Notes under the pieces: generated by a model
The model's database searches: none
Told to the model about the DNA's origin: nothing
Seen by the model: only the letters and a program-made list of their open reading frames with translations
DNA from: Acetobacter fabarum
GTDB taxonomy: Bacteria > Pseudomonadota > Alphaproteobacteria > Acetobacterales > Acetobacteraceae
Length of the DNA stretch: 64,000 nt
Assembly (NCBI RefSeq): GCF_011516925.1
Contig: NZ_WOTG01000008.1
Coordinates: 62,001-126,000 of the forward strand
Reading direction: 5' to 3'
Made by a program: the position numbers and the translations under genes
Shown: positions 16,701 to 25,283 of the stretch, in pieces
How the letters are laid out: each line of letters opens with the position of its first letter
Numbering within the stretch: the stretch's first letter is position 1

Positions 16701-18827
16701 CAGCGTGGGGGTAATCCGCGCTGTGCCTTTGGCATCTGTTGCAATATCGCCCGAGCGCATGGGCACGTCCACGGTGTGGCTGCTGAAGGTCCAGCCATTG
16801 TCGGGTGTGTGGGACCAGTTATAGATCCGGTTGACGCGTGACAGGGTCCAGTGAATTCTGCCGATGGCAACCGGACTGTTATCCGGCGCAAAACTTGCAA
16901 GATCAACAGGGATAACAGCGCTGCCCATGCTGGCGGAAGCATCTGCCGCGACATGGAGGCCGATGAGCGGCGCGGTGCGGCGGACGGGAATTGTAAAGTG
17001 CTCACCCACGCGCCGCCCCATGGGGTCCAGAAAACCGGCTCGTATATCAAGCGCGAGTGGTCGGGTCAGGCCCGGAGGAATATCCGGCGTGAAGGTTAAC
17101 TGCGTATGGCCTTCATGGTCCGTTGGATCTGCGCTGATGTCGCCGCTGGCTGATGGTGTCTCCTCGTTCTCAAACCCGAAAGCCCAGCCTGTAAGGCCAG
17201 GGATCGGATCGGTTACGGGGACAAGCTTGTAGGAACTGTCACTTTTAAGGCCCGCACCGGGTGCGCCGTAGAGAAAACGTGCCGAGGCATCAATCTCAAC
17301 GGTCTGTCCGGCGATTGCGGAGGCGGGGGGCTTAAAACTGACTTCAATACTGGGTGGCACGAAATCCTGAACGCTGAAACGGGCCGAACCGATGGCGGGC
17401 AGGGAAGGGTCGAGCAGAATATCGGCCCGCCACAAACCCGTGGGTGCGCTGGCGCTCAGGGGCAGGGTGGTGGCGTAGCCGCCCTCTGCCGCACCTGTAA
17501 GCGGAATGCGCCGTTCTTCCATCATATCGGGACGGTACAGAACAAGGACCGGGTGCGCGTCTGGAATAGCCTGCCCCGCGCGGTCACGCAGAAGAGTGAG
17601 GAGGTGCACGCTCTCCCCGGGACGATAGATCCCGCGGTCAGGCTGCACGAGCGCGCGACTGCTCCCCTGAAAAGGGCTGACTGCGCCTTCAAGGTGCTGT
17701 TCCGAAAAATCGAACCATTGCCGGTCAAGATGCAGAAAGCCGAAATCCTCTCCTTTGCTGGCCAGCAGAACAGAGGAGCGGTCTGCCATGGTGCCGCGGA
17801 GCAGGGGGGCATCAAAATGCCCAAGGCCACTCGCATCCGTTTTGACTGTCGCCAGAGTGCCGCCATCACGCGCGCGCAGTGTTAGCGTAACATCAGGAGT
17901 AGGCTGTCCGCTCATCAGGGAGCGGGCACTGACTGTCAGCCCGTCTTCACCGCGCAGCATGGTCAGGCCAAGATCGCTCAGATTAACCCAGCGGGCAGAA
18001 ATAGGCTTGCCCTGCAGCGGATCGGCGTTGGTGTTCCCGCGTTTAAGGGCGGTTTCCACTGGGCTTTTTTCGGGCGGCGTTGCGGCGTCTTCCACCGTCA
18101 CCAGATAAAGTCCGTTCTGTCCTGCGCCAATTGTCTCTGCCAGCGGGAATCCAGTTGTTACAGACCGGTCTGGGGCATGATCAATAGCCATGCTGCCATG
18201 CCAGATTTCACGCATGGTCGTGTCCAGCAGGTTCTGGAATGTATAAGGGTCAAAACTGGTCTGGTTCAGATCAGGAAGTGTGCTGTCGATATGATCTGTG
18301 CCGGGAAATTGCTGATATGCAGCGACCCGAAAGACGTGGAGACGAACAGTGGAAACGTTAACAGTTTCGATCGCGAGGGCAGGCGTACGCCCGGTCGTGC
18401 GTCCGGGTAGGATAAAGCCATCTCCTGTCAGCCCGACATGCGCATCACGACGCCCAAAACGGGCGCTGAGCGTGAGAGGGGTGGCGAGATTCTGACCATC
18501 GGCTGAAGTAAAATCCGGGTCGACTGTTATTGTGTACCCCTGCCCGAAGGCAAGCTTGCCAAGGCAGAATGTGTCGTTCTCAACACGGGGTGTGAAGGCG
18601 CTTTTTGGTGAGAGATGGACCGAACGGGCCAGTGTTGATGTTTTTTGTGCGTTCAGGTTCTGATTGAAATGCAGACAGATTTCAGGGTGTTCGCCTGTTG
18701 CATCAAGAGAGGTGCGCTGGAACGCGAAAGGCGAGGACTCAGCAGAGGCCGCCCGACTGCACGGCGCGAGGTACAGAGCCGGAAGGGCAACAAGGCTCAG
18801 GGAAGAAAGCAGGAGGCGTCGAGACAA
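13767..18827 (-). CDS. Bacterial alpha-2-macroglobulin (YfhM/MagA-type, thioester absent)
   Basis: A 1686-residue exported protein with an N-terminal signal sequence. The LYLAPC at about residues 18-23 is not a good lipobox because of Pro before Cys, so lipidation is doubtful. Macroglobulin domains fill the N-terminal half (QPDRGIYRPGE is the typical MG motif), followed by an alpha-2-macroglobulin family domain near residue 950 (TTESVALFDGPVAL) and the helical TED domain. In the TED region (about residues 1160-1175) the reactive CxEQ thioester is missing: the text there is TVGLQESLQSSVWGDSD. Related proteins trap proteases that enter the periplasm; without the thioester it resembles the YfaS/MagD type. 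It is co-transcribed with pbpC, suggesting cell-wall breach repair. Confidence 0.9.
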   Translation of the reverse strand: MSRRLLLSSLSLVALPALYLAPCSRAASAESSPFAFQRTSLDATGEHPEICLHFNQNLNAQKTSTLARSVHLSPKSAFTPRVENDTFCLGKLAFGQGYTITVDPDFTSADGQNLATPLTLSARFGRRDAHVGLTGDGFILPGRTTGRTPALAIETVNVSTVRLHVFRVAAYQQFPGTDHIDSTLPDLNQTSFDPYTFQNLLDTTMREIWHGSMAIDHAPDRSVTTGFPLAETIGAGQNGLYLVTVEDAATPPEKSPVETALKRGNTNADPLQGKPISARWVNLSDLGLTMLRGEDGLTVSARSLMSGQPTPDVTLTLRARDGGTLATVKTDASGLGHFDAPLLRGTMADRSSVLLASKGEDFGFLHLDRQWFDFSEQHLEGAVSPFQGSSRALVQPDRGIYRPGESVHLLTLLRDRAGQAIPDAHPVLVLYRPDMMEERRIPLTGAAEGGYATTLPLSASAPTGLWRADILLDPSLPAIGSARFSVQDFVPPSIEVSFKPPASAIAGQTVEIDASARFLYGAPGAGLKSDSSYKLVPVTDPIPGLTGWAFGFENEETPSASGDISADPTDHEGHTQLTFTPDIPPGLTRPLALDIRAGFLDPMGRRVGEHFTIPVRRTAPLIGLHVAADASASMGSAVIPVDLASFAPDNSPVAIGRIHWTLSRVNRIYNWSHTPDNGWTFSSHTVDVPMRSGDIATDAKGTARITPTLDWGEYRLSAVPSESDGVTGSSLRFQVGWGGSGNASTPDHLPLSVRDTHIMSGGSTVIHIGGGFAGQAQITLATDRVLNTRFVDVPKEGLDVPVTATPDWHSGAYALVTLYRPLNSPSGLRPHDPVRAVGVTWIGVNQDTHRLNVTLDAPRTVTPRQRITIPVTVQASQGLPVGQVQVAVSAVDQGILNLTHFTPLNLFDALYGRPRLGLDMLDNYGSLLLSDAKNGQIRSGGDAASNSSSADGPPVRTTESVALFDGPVALDSTGHGTLSFDVPDFDGQLHLMASAWSQDAVGNAQADITARDPVFPDLGLPRLLAPGDTAQAQVSIINVDAPSAPYEVQVTTDGPLRVLGSSTLNAPVKPGERADLRVALAATPTLPGRTAIAHVHLTLRRSGSTKTLLTRSWPIGIRLAHVPLTVSRTAPLPPGSHKTWDRTELAGFNPADARITLNISASDGLDTVGLQESLQSSVWGDSDTLAAQARALLQQGNPPHPETRDHSNTPGQSIQSAINTLFDRQSPSGEIGQWDRSDGLSLPDDLDYLADFLIRAKAAGYTVPEDRLGLLLDHIESEQLQSQNVDDDDHDSERQAERLNTRAYAAYVLARAGRLHPDAIHTLAASLVARQDATRVSYVWADTAGSNAQANPLALGHLAVALAMDDAPEDKSTTSPEALLDAAIAALGPPRTGKPDLWDYRYWTYVRDLAGLAALTAEAHDDRRTHLLIGRFGKLSLSLDMLTTATRTALLEAASALNKDTDGRSVRVQGRPNATPLRLPLTYPFESAALGKGLQVENTGRKILFSTLTVQGEPAGAVKPLTNGLTLTMQGFTLTGQPFDLTHMQQNDRFIVSLKGTALHSGHYLVGITSLLPAGWEIESIVPPDEAASDDHDGDDAENDSTKPPYAFLGTLSNTEHAAALDDRFNASVSFTTQSPDLATRSFHVAYIVRAITPGRFTLPEAMVSARSFPSLMARTASGTVEITAH

Positions 18828-18939
18828 TATCTTGAACCCTGAACAGTTTATGCTGGATTACGCGATGCTTTAACAGTCCCGGGATTGGTGGGGACCTAGT
18901 TTTACAAGTTACGCGGCCATGAGAATTTGGTCCATAGTT

Positions 18940-19053
18940 ACATAAAAATGTTACTCGGCCTCGGCTGGTGTGATGTGGCGGACAGGTATCAAGGATACGG
19001 CAGTTGTTGAGCCAGCCTACCCATGCGAGGGCGGCGTATTCGAGGGCCTCAAA
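18940..19053 (-). mobile_element. IS3-family transposase (OrfB) C-terminal scar
   Basis: The minus strand reads FEALEYAALAWVGWLNNCRI, followed by LDTCPPHHTSRGRVTFL and a stop. F-E-A-x-E-x-A-x-L-x-W-V-x-W-x-N is the integrase-core end of IS3-family OrfB. It breaks off abruptly at 19053 where a second scar begins, so the two were fused by deletion or insertion. The surrounding 18828-19266 gap carries no intact gene. Confidence 0.6.
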
Positions 19054-19062
19054 CTATCTCGC

Positions 19063-19190
19063 TCAGAATACGATGCTTGCAGCGGGGCAGGTGGCCGAGA
19101 AAAAAGCGCAGGGGCAGCATGCGTAGTCAGGTGACGATATGCCTCAGTTCTTGATCCAGCCGAAATATGATTTCGATACAGTTGCCTCAG
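19063..19190 (-). mobile_element. IS5-family transposase C-terminal scar, frameshifted
   Basis: Minus-strand frames jointly spell the end of an IS5-type transposase. One frame gives NCIEIIFRL, a shifted frame gives the RRIAT-like block as LRHIVT, and a third gives CPCAFFSATCPAASIVF before a stop. The expected family text is x-I-E-I-x-F-x-R-L-K-D-W-R-R-I-A-T followed by F-F-S-A-I-C-x-A-A. At least one frameshift separates the blocks, so it is non-functional. It directly abuts the IS3 scar. Confidence 0.5.
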
Positions 19191-19266
19191 CGTGGCTGCT
19201 GGCTTGATCGGTAGTTATGCAAGAACTCAGGGGGCTTCTACTCCATCGGGCAAGGCGTGGTACTAT

Positions 19267-20301
19267 TTATGCGTGCGTACTCTTTAACACAGGGTAGTGG
19301 CAGGCAACCGCATGGTTGGGCGCAATTTGCGTTAAGGTCGGGGCTTCGTTCTGGCAGCGGGTTTGCACAGCCGGGCAACGGGTATGGAAGCGACAGCCAG
19401 AAGGCTTGTTAACAGGGCTTGGAATTTCTCCACGCAAAGGAGCATGCCTTGGTGCCCCCACAACCGGGCGGGGCACGGCTTGCGTCAGGGCTATGGTGTA
19501 GGGGTGGGCCGGGTTGTGCAGAACGGTATCTGTCTCCCCCAGTTCTACAATCACGCCAAGATACATGACCGCAACACGGGTGGATATCTGCCGGACCACG
19601 GCAAGGTCATGGGCAATAAAAACATAGGTCAGGCCTAGGCTTTTTTGTAAATCTGCAAACAGGTTGACAATCTGGGCCTGAACCGAAACATCCAGAGCCG
19701 AAACAGGTTCATCCGCTACCACAAGGCGGGGGGAGAGCACCAGAGCGCGGGCAATATTAACACGCTGGCGCTGCCCACCCGAAAATTCATGCGGGTAGCG
19801 TTCCAGCGCCGCCCGGGGCAGGCTGACCAGCTCCATAAGTTCTTCCAGCCTATGCGCTATGGCCATGGGTGTATGTTTGCGCCCATCCGGTGTGCGGTGA
19901 ACCCGCAGGGGTTCTGCCAGCAGGTCTCCGATCCGCCTGCGGGGGTTAAGGGATGCGTATGAGTCCTGAAAGACCATCTGCATCTGCTGGCGCAGGGGGC
20001 GCAAAATACGCTCGGGCAGGCGCGTTATATCCTGACCATCAAAAATAATCTGACCGGCAGACACATCATTAAGCCGCAGCAGGCAGCGCCCTAATGTGGA
20101 CTTGCCGCAACCGGATTCCCCTACAAGACCCAACACCTCGCCGGGCATAACGGTAAAGGAGACGCCATCTACCGCCCGGAGTGTTTGCCCGTGTTTGAGG
20201 CTGTAGGTCTTGTAAACATCCCTTACCGCCAGCAAAGGCTGCGTTGCACCTGAAGATGAGCGAGGGGGAGCCGCCTGCACGGTGGGGGAAGGGAACTGCA
20301 T
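19267..20301 (-). CDS. Oligopeptide/dipeptide ABC transporter ATP-binding protein (OppF/DppF type)
   Basis: A 344-residue ATPase with Walker [11 protein letters not shown]-loop in [14 protein letters not shown], signature [15 protein letters not shown], Walker [12 protein letters not shown] and the OppC-type C-terminal cysteine region (GCRFHTRCP). The NPRR after the Q-loop is typical of the F subunit. The ATG at 20301 has a strong GAGGAG five bases upstream; a GTG four codons earlier is less likely. It is the last gene of a four-gene importer operon and ends beside the transposase scars. Substrate (peptide, opine or nickel-chelate) cannot be told without the binding protein. Confidence 0.88.
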   Translation of the reverse strand: MQFPSPTVQAAPPRSSSGATQPLLAVRDVYKTYSLKHGQTLRAVDGVSFTVMPGEVLGLVGESGCGKSTLGRCLLRLNDVSAGQIIFDGQDITRLPERILRPLRQQMQMVFQDSYASLNPRRRIGDLLAEPLRVHRTPDGRKHTPMAIAHRLEELMELVSLPRAALERYPHEFSGGQRQRVNIARALVLSPRLVVADEPVSALDVSVQAQIVNLFADLQKSLGLTYVFIAHDLAVVRQISTRVAVMYLGVIVELGETDTVLHNPAHPYTIALTQAVPRPVVGAPRHAPLRGEIPSPVNKPSGCRFHTRCPAVQTRCQNEAPTLTQIAPNHAVACHYPVLKSTHA

Positions 20302-20309
20302 GGGACTCC

Positions 20310-21347
20310 TCACAGAACAGGCGTTGCGCTGGTGTAGGCGCGCTTGGGGAGGGGGTTTCCTTCCCCCGGCAACACACAGGCAACTTTATGCGCCGGGCCA
20401 ACTGTGCAAAACGTAGGGGGTGGTGCAGGCAGGCAGGAGGCATGGGTGTACGTGCAGCGCGGTGCAAAGGCGCAGCCTGCCGGGCGTTCCAGAGGTTGGG
20501 GGGGCGTGCCGGGAATGGCTGGCAGCCTGTCCGGGCGCGGGCCGTTCATGGGTGGGATGGAGGCTAAAAGAGCTGCTGTGTAGGGGTGCTGAGGGTGAGC
20601 AAACAGGTCTTGGGTAGCACCTGTTTCTGCCGCCCGGCCGGAATATAGGACTAATGTGCTATCGCATGTTTCGGCCACTACACCCATATCGTGCGTGATC
20701 AGCAGGACAGAGGAACCGTAGGTGGTACGGAGCCTGCGCATGAGGTCCAGAATCTGGGCCTGTACGGTTACGTCCAGTGCTGTAGTGGGTTCATCCGCGA
20801 TCAGCAGGGACGGATTGCAGGAGAGCGCCATAGCGATCATGGCGCGCTGGCGCAGGCCGCCAGAGAGTTGATGCGGGTATCTGTTGGCAGTATTGGCGGG
20901 GTCTGGCACCCCCATTTCCCCCAGTAGTTCTACCGTGCGGGTGCGGGCCTGCTTGCGGGAGAGGTTGTGGTGGGCACGCAACTGCTCATCAATCTGCCAG
21001 CCAATGGTGTAAACGGGGGTAAAGGCGGTCATCGGGTCCTGGAAAATCATGGCGATTTCCCGGCCACGCAGAGCACGCATCTGTTTGCCAGACAGGCCAA
21101 GCAGGTCCTGCCCCTTAAAGCGGGCGGAGCCGCTTACATGTACGCCGGGTGCATCAATCAGCCCCATAAGGGCCATGGCTGTAACGGATTTGCCTGACCC
21201 GGATTCCCCCACCAGCCCCAGTATTTCCTGCTCACCAATGCTGAAGGATAGGTTCTCCACAATAGGGACGACCTGCCCGCGTGAGGTAAAGCTCACGCAC
21301 AGATCGTGCACATCCAGCAACGGGGGGGAGAGCGTGTTAGTGGGCAT
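20310..21347 (-). CDS. Oligopeptide/dipeptide ABC transporter ATP-binding protein (OppD/DppD type)
   Basis: A 345-residue ATPase with Walker [26 protein letters not shown] after the Q-loop (D-subunit style), signature [15 protein letters not shown] and Walker [11 protein letters not shown], ending with the GCAFAPRC cysteine motif. The signature has Leu where Gln is commoner (SGGLRQR), a known variant. The start at 21347 ([11 protein letters not shown]) was chosen because longer frames run deep into the upstream permease gene; it overlaps that gene by 11 bases. Confidence 0.88.
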   Translation of the reverse strand: MPTNTLSPPLLDVHDLCVSFTSRGQVVPIVENLSFSIGEQEILGLVGESGSGKSVTAMALMGLIDAPGVHVSGSARFKGQDLLGLSGKQMRALRGREIAMIFQDPMTAFTPVYTIGWQIDEQLRAHHNLSRKQARTRTVELLGEMGVPDPANTANRYPHQLSGGLRQRAMIAMALSCNPSLLIADEPTTALDVTVQAQILDLMRRLRTTYGSSVLLITHDMGVVAETCDSTLVLYSGRAAETGATQDLFAHPQHPYTAALLASIPPMNGPRPDRLPAIPGTPPQPLERPAGCAFAPRCTYTHASCLPAPPPTFCTVGPAHKVACVLPGEGNPLPKRAYTSATPVL

Positions 21348-22311
21348 CGCGCACCCTTGGGTCAAGGAGAAGATAGGCCGCATCCACCAGAGCATTGGCC
21401 AGCACCACAAATACGGCCGAATACATGACCGTGGCCATGATCAGGGGCAGATCAAGGCTGTTGAGCGCCTGATAGGTCAGGCGGCCCACACCGGGCAGGC
21501 CAAAAACAACCTCTGTCAGCAATGCGCCCCCACCAACAAGCTGTGCAAAGTCCATGCCAAAGAGCGAAATAAAGGTTATAAGCGCTGTGCGCAGGCCATG
21601 GCGGAGCAGGATGCGGGCAGGGGATAACCCTTTGGCACGGGCCGTGCGTATGAAGTCCTCCCCCATAATCGCGACCAGATCAGCCCGTAAAATCCGGCTG
21701 TAAATGCCAACAAACATGACTGCCAGCACGCACCACGGAATAACCAGCGCCAAAAACCAGCCGCATGGACTTTGGGTAAAAGGCACATACCCCAGCCCCG
21801 GCACCCAGGAAAATAGCCATGTATCGTGGTAACGGTTCTGGGTGATCAGGTTAACAACCTGCCCAAGCCAGAAAACGGGAATGGAAATACCAACCAGCCC
21901 GGCCATCATGAGTGTGCGGTCAATCCATGACCCTTTGCATGCAGCGGCAACAACCCCCATGCCAATGGACAGCACCACCCAAATAACAGCGGCTCCGCTT
22001 ACCAGCGAGAGGGTTACAGGGGCCGCCCGCATGATTTCGGGCACAACCAGTTCACCCCGGTTGGCGTAGCTTGCCAGATCGCGGGTGATGAACAGTTTTT
22101 TCATCATAATGGCGTATTGCACGGGTAACGGGCGGTCAAAGCCGTATTCCTTACGGACTTTTTCCATGGTCTGGGGGGCGGCATTGCGCCCTGCAATACG
22201 GGCCGTGGGGTCTGCTCCGGGGGTTGCAAAAAAAACGGCAAACACCAGCGCGGAAATACCGAACAGAACAAAAACCGTCTGACCCAGACGGCGCAGGAGG
22301 GGCATGATCAT
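21337..22311 (-). CDS. Peptide-type ABC transporter permease (OppB/DppB type)
   Basis: A 324-residue inner-membrane permease with six predicted helices, the first at residues about 9-29. The binding-protein-dependent transport motif appears as the EAA loop FIRTARAKGLSPARILLRHGL, where the coupling helix contacts the ATPases, followed by GGALLTEVVFGLPGVGRL, characteristic of the B subunit. A large periplasmic loop separates helices 1 and 2, as usual. The operon order is C-B-D-F, different from the commoner B-C-D-F. Confidence 0.88.
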   Translation of the reverse strand: MIMPLLRRLGQTVFVLFGISALVFAVFFATPGADPTARIAGRNAAPQTMEKVRKEYGFDRPLPVQYAIMMKKLFITRDLASYANRGELVVPEIMRAAPVTLSLVSGAAVIWVVLSIGMGVVAAACKGSWIDRTLMMAGLVGISIPVFWLGQVVNLITQNRYHDTWLFSWVPGLGYVPFTQSPCGWFLALVIPWCVLAVMFVGIYSRILRADLVAIMGEDFIRTARAKGLSPARILLRHGLRTALITFISLFGMDFAQLVGGGALLTEVVFGLPGVGRLTYQALNSLDLPLIMATVMYSAVFVVLANALVDAAYLLLDPRVRDAH

Positions 22312-22326
22312 GGTCTGTCCTTCCTC

Positions 22327-23334
22327 CTATTCCCGCCGGGAGGCATCGCGCACATCCAGCGCATCACGCAGGCCATCGCCCAGAATGTTCAGGGCAAGCA
22401 CTACGGCCACAATGGCCAGACCGGGGGCAATGGCCACCATGGGGCGGGTGTAAATCAACCCCTCACCATCCAGAATGATAGTCCCCCAAGAAGCCGCAGG
22501 GGCCTGCACACCAATGGAGAGGAAAGACAGGGCACTTTCCGCCAGCAGCGCCATGGCCATAAGCAGTGGCCCCATAACCACAAGCGTTGTGCTTACATTG
22601 GGCAGAATGTCGCGCAGTACAATACGCCAGCGGGGTACGCCAAGGCATTTGGCCGCGGTCACAAACTCGGCCTGCCGTAGCGCAATAACGCGCCCGCGCA
22701 CCGGGCGAGCGGCATAGGGCACATACACCAGTGCAATAATCACAATAGGAATAAGCAGGTTATCGGCCTCTATAACAAAAGGTCCGATCCGCAGGCCCGA
22801 AGTGATTGTGACAATGGAGAGCGATATGGCGAACAGATAAACAGGTACGGCCCACATAATATCCATCAACCGGGACAGGACCATATCTGTCACCCCGCCA
22901 AAAAAACCGGCGGCAATCCCAACAGTTCCGGCCATAACAAGGCAGAGTATCGCCGCACTGAAGGAAATAAGCAGGGAGTTCCGCCCCCCATAGAGCAGTC
23001 GGGCCATAATGTCGCGCCCCTGACTGTCTGCCCCTAACAGATAAGCTGTGTGCCCGGTGGGGCCAATGGGGCTAAGCCCCAGATGCAGCGGGTTGTCGTT
23101 GGGCTGCATGATGTCTGTTTCCTGCCCGTTGAGCATAATGGTGCCTGCAACGTTGGATACAAACGGGTCAGTATGGGCAATGTGACGGGCATAAAACGGC
23201 GCACACAGGCTTGCCACCACAATAAAGGCAAGAACCGCAACCGAGGCAAGTGCCGCGCGGTTGCGCAGCAATGACCGCAGCGCGCTGGCCCATGGCCCGG
23301 CAGAAGGTTTGTGCGTGTTAGATGGCTTTGTCAT
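22327..23334 (-). CDS. Peptide-type ABC transporter permease (OppC/DppC type)
   Basis: A 335-residue permease with an N-terminal cytoplasmic segment, a first helix at about residues 30-50, and the C-subunit motifs GTDxxGRD-like LLGADSQGRDIMARLLYGGR and the EAA loop FVTAAKCLGVPRWRIVLRDIL. The ATG at 23334 (MTKPSNTHK) is preferred over the GTG at 23373, which lacks a ribosome-binding site. It is the first gene of the operon. No substrate-binding protein lies upstream; the next gene is an ABC-F ATPase. Confidence 0.86.
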   Translation of the reverse strand: MTKPSNTHKPSAGPWASALRSLLRNRAALASVAVLAFIVVASLCAPFYARHIAHTDPFVSNVAGTIMLNGQETDIMQPNDNPLHLGLSPIGPTGHTAYLLGADSQGRDIMARLLYGGRNSLLISFSAAILCLVMAGTVGIAAGFFGGVTDMVLSRLMDIMWAVPVYLFAISLSIVTITSGLRIGPFVIEADNLLIPIVIIALVYVPYAARPVRGRVIALRQAEFVTAAKCLGVPRWRIVLRDILPNVSTTLVVMGPLLMAMALLAESALSFLSIGVQAPAASWGTIILDGEGLIYTRPMVAIAPGLAIVAVVLALNILGDGLRDALDVRDASRRE

Positions 23335-23403
23335 CGTGCCTGCATTTATCAGGTCCTCAAGGGGTAAAGTCACCTTGCGGCGTTAAGCGGGGAGCGGGCA
23401 GGG

Positions 23404-25218
23404 TCAGCCCTGCTCCGTCAGTAATGCTTCACGCTTCATTTCCAGTTCAAGCCACTGTTCTTCACATTCAGCCAGTCTGGCCTCAATTTTCTGTAGCTCG
23501 GTGGAGTGCCGGTCAAACGCTTTGGGGTCTTTGCTATACAGGTCGGGGTCCGCCATACTGGTGCGGTGTGTCTGGGCTTTGGCTTCCAGTTTTTCCATTT
23601 CCAGCGGCAGGTTGTCCAGCGCATACTGGTCTTTGTAGCTGAGTTTACGGGTGGCTTGTCGGGCAGCCTGCTCGCGCGGTTTTGCTGGTTCGGAAGTGGG
23701 GACAATGGGGGCTGTTTCCAGCGGTTGCAGGTTCCGCTGTACCAGCATGTCACTGTAGCCACCGGCATATTCCACCCATGCGCCGCCGCCTTCGGCCACC
23801 AGCACGGATGTGGCAATACGGTCCAGAAAATCACGGTCATGGCTGACCAGCAGAACCGTGCCGGGGTAGGTGCTGAGCATATCTTGCAGGATATCCAGCG
23901 TTTCTAGGTCCAAATCGTTGGTTGGTTCGTCCAGAACCAGCAGGTTGGATGGCTTGGCCAGTGCGCAGGCCAGCATCAGGCGGCCTCGTTCCCCGCCAGA
24001 CAGGGCGCTAACAGGGGTGCGCGCCTGCTCGGGTCGGAACAGGAAGTCCTTCATGTAGCCAATAACATGGCGCTTTTCATCCCCGATCTGCACCATGTCC
24101 CCTCCGCCATCGGTCAGGGTTTCGGCCAGAGTACGTTCGGGGTTAAGGGAGCGGCGTTGCTGGTCCAGTGTGACCATGCTCAGGGATGGGCCAAGGTTAA
24201 TGGTGCCGCTATCTGGCTGGTCACCCCCGGTGAGCAGGCGCAGCAGGGTGGTTTTGCCCGCGCCGTTGGCCCCCACAACGCCCAACCTGTCCCCGCGCAG
24301 GACGCGCAGGTTCAGGTTCTGGATTACGCATTTGTCCCCCCATGCCTTGTTCACGTCCTCCGCCACAGCCACAAGGCGGCTGGAGGTGGAGGCGGACTGG
24401 GCATTGAGAGTAACCGTGCCCGGAGCGCGCACTGCATCGCGCCGGGCTGTGCGCAGGGCGGCCAGTTCGCGCACACGGCGCACATTGCGTTTGCGGCGGG
24501 CTGTTACGCCGTAGCGCATCCAGTCTTCTTCCCGGGCAATCTGGCGGTCCAGCTTGTGGGCGTCGCGCTCTTCCTGTTCCAGCACGTCTTCGCGCCAGGC
24601 TTCAAAGCGGTCAAACCCTTCATCCAGCCTGCGGGTTATGCCCCGGTCCAGCCAGACCACGGAGCGAGAAAGGGTGGAGAGTAGCCGCCGGTCATGGCTG
24701 ATCATGATCATGGCCGAGCCAAGGCTGAGCAGTTCGCGCTCCAGCCATTCAATGGTTGGCATGTCCAGATGGTTGGTTGGTTCATCAAGCAGCAGCACAT
24801 CCGGGGCTGCGGCTAGCACACCGGCAATGGCGCAACGCCGGACCTCCCCGCCTGAAAGATGCGCTGTGCTTTCCGTCCCGCTCAGGCCAAGGGCATCCAG
24901 CATGGGGCCGGTACGCCATTCCATGTTGGGGTCTGCAATCTGGGCGGCAACATAGTCGGCTGTTGTTGCGTATGCGCTCAGGTCTGGTTCTTGGGGGAGG
25001 TAACGTAAGGAAGCACCGGGCTGGAGAAAAACACTGCCACCATCTGGCTGAATAAGACCCGCGGCAATTTTGAGCAAAGTGGATTTGCCCGATCCGTTCC
25101 GCCCGACCAGGCAGACGCGCTCGCCCTTGCCAACGGCAAACCCTGCGCCATCAAGGAGCGGTTTGCCACCAAGGGTTAGGGTAATATCCTGCAAATGAAG
25201 TAGGGGGGGTAGCGCCAT
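23404..25218 (-). CDS. ABC-F family ATPase (Uup-like)
   Basis: A 604-residue protein with two ABC cassettes and no membrane segments. Cassette 1 has GRNGSGKST and LSGGEVRRCAIAG with LLLDEPTNHLD; cassette 2 has GANGAGKTT and LSGGERGRLMLA with LVLDEPTNDLD. The linker between them and a C-terminal basic coiled coil (from about residue 535, ending LECEMKREALL-like) fit the Uup subgroup, which acts on ribosomes or branched DNA intermediates. It is about 70 bases upstream of the permease operon and on the same strand, but is probably a separate function. Confidence 0.87.
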   Translation of the reverse strand: MALPPLLHLQDITLTLGGKPLLDGAGFAVGKGERVCLVGRNGSGKSTLLKIAAGLIQPDGGSVFLQPGASLRYLPQEPDLSAYATTADYVAAQIADPNMEWRTGPMLDALGLSGTESTAHLSGGEVRRCAIAGVLAAAPDVLLLDEPTNHLDMPTIEWLERELLSLGSAMIMISHDRRLLSTLSRSVVWLDRGITRRLDEGFDRFEAWREDVLEQEERDAHKLDRQIAREEDWMRYGVTARRKRNVRRVRELAALRTARRDAVRAPGTVTLNAQSASTSSRLVAVAEDVNKAWGDKCVIQNLNLRVLRGDRLGVVGANGAGKTTLLRLLTGGDQPDSGTINLGPSLSMVTLDQQRRSLNPERTLAETLTDGGGDMVQIGDEKRHVIGYMKDFLFRPEQARTPVSALSGGERGRLMLACALAKPSNLLVLDEPTNDLDLETLDILQDMLSTYPGTVLLVSHDRDFLDRIATSVLVAEGGGAWVEYAGGYSDMLVQRNLQPLETAPIVPTSEPAKPREQAARQATRKLSYKDQYALDNLPLEMEKLEAKAQTHRTSMADPDLYSKDPKAFDRHSTELQKIEARLAECEEQWLELEMKREALLTEQG

Positions 25219-25283
25219 AACAGATTGCCAGCCGTTCCAGAATAAGGTCGATCAAGGTTTCTGGCAGCTTTTTACCCAACAAA

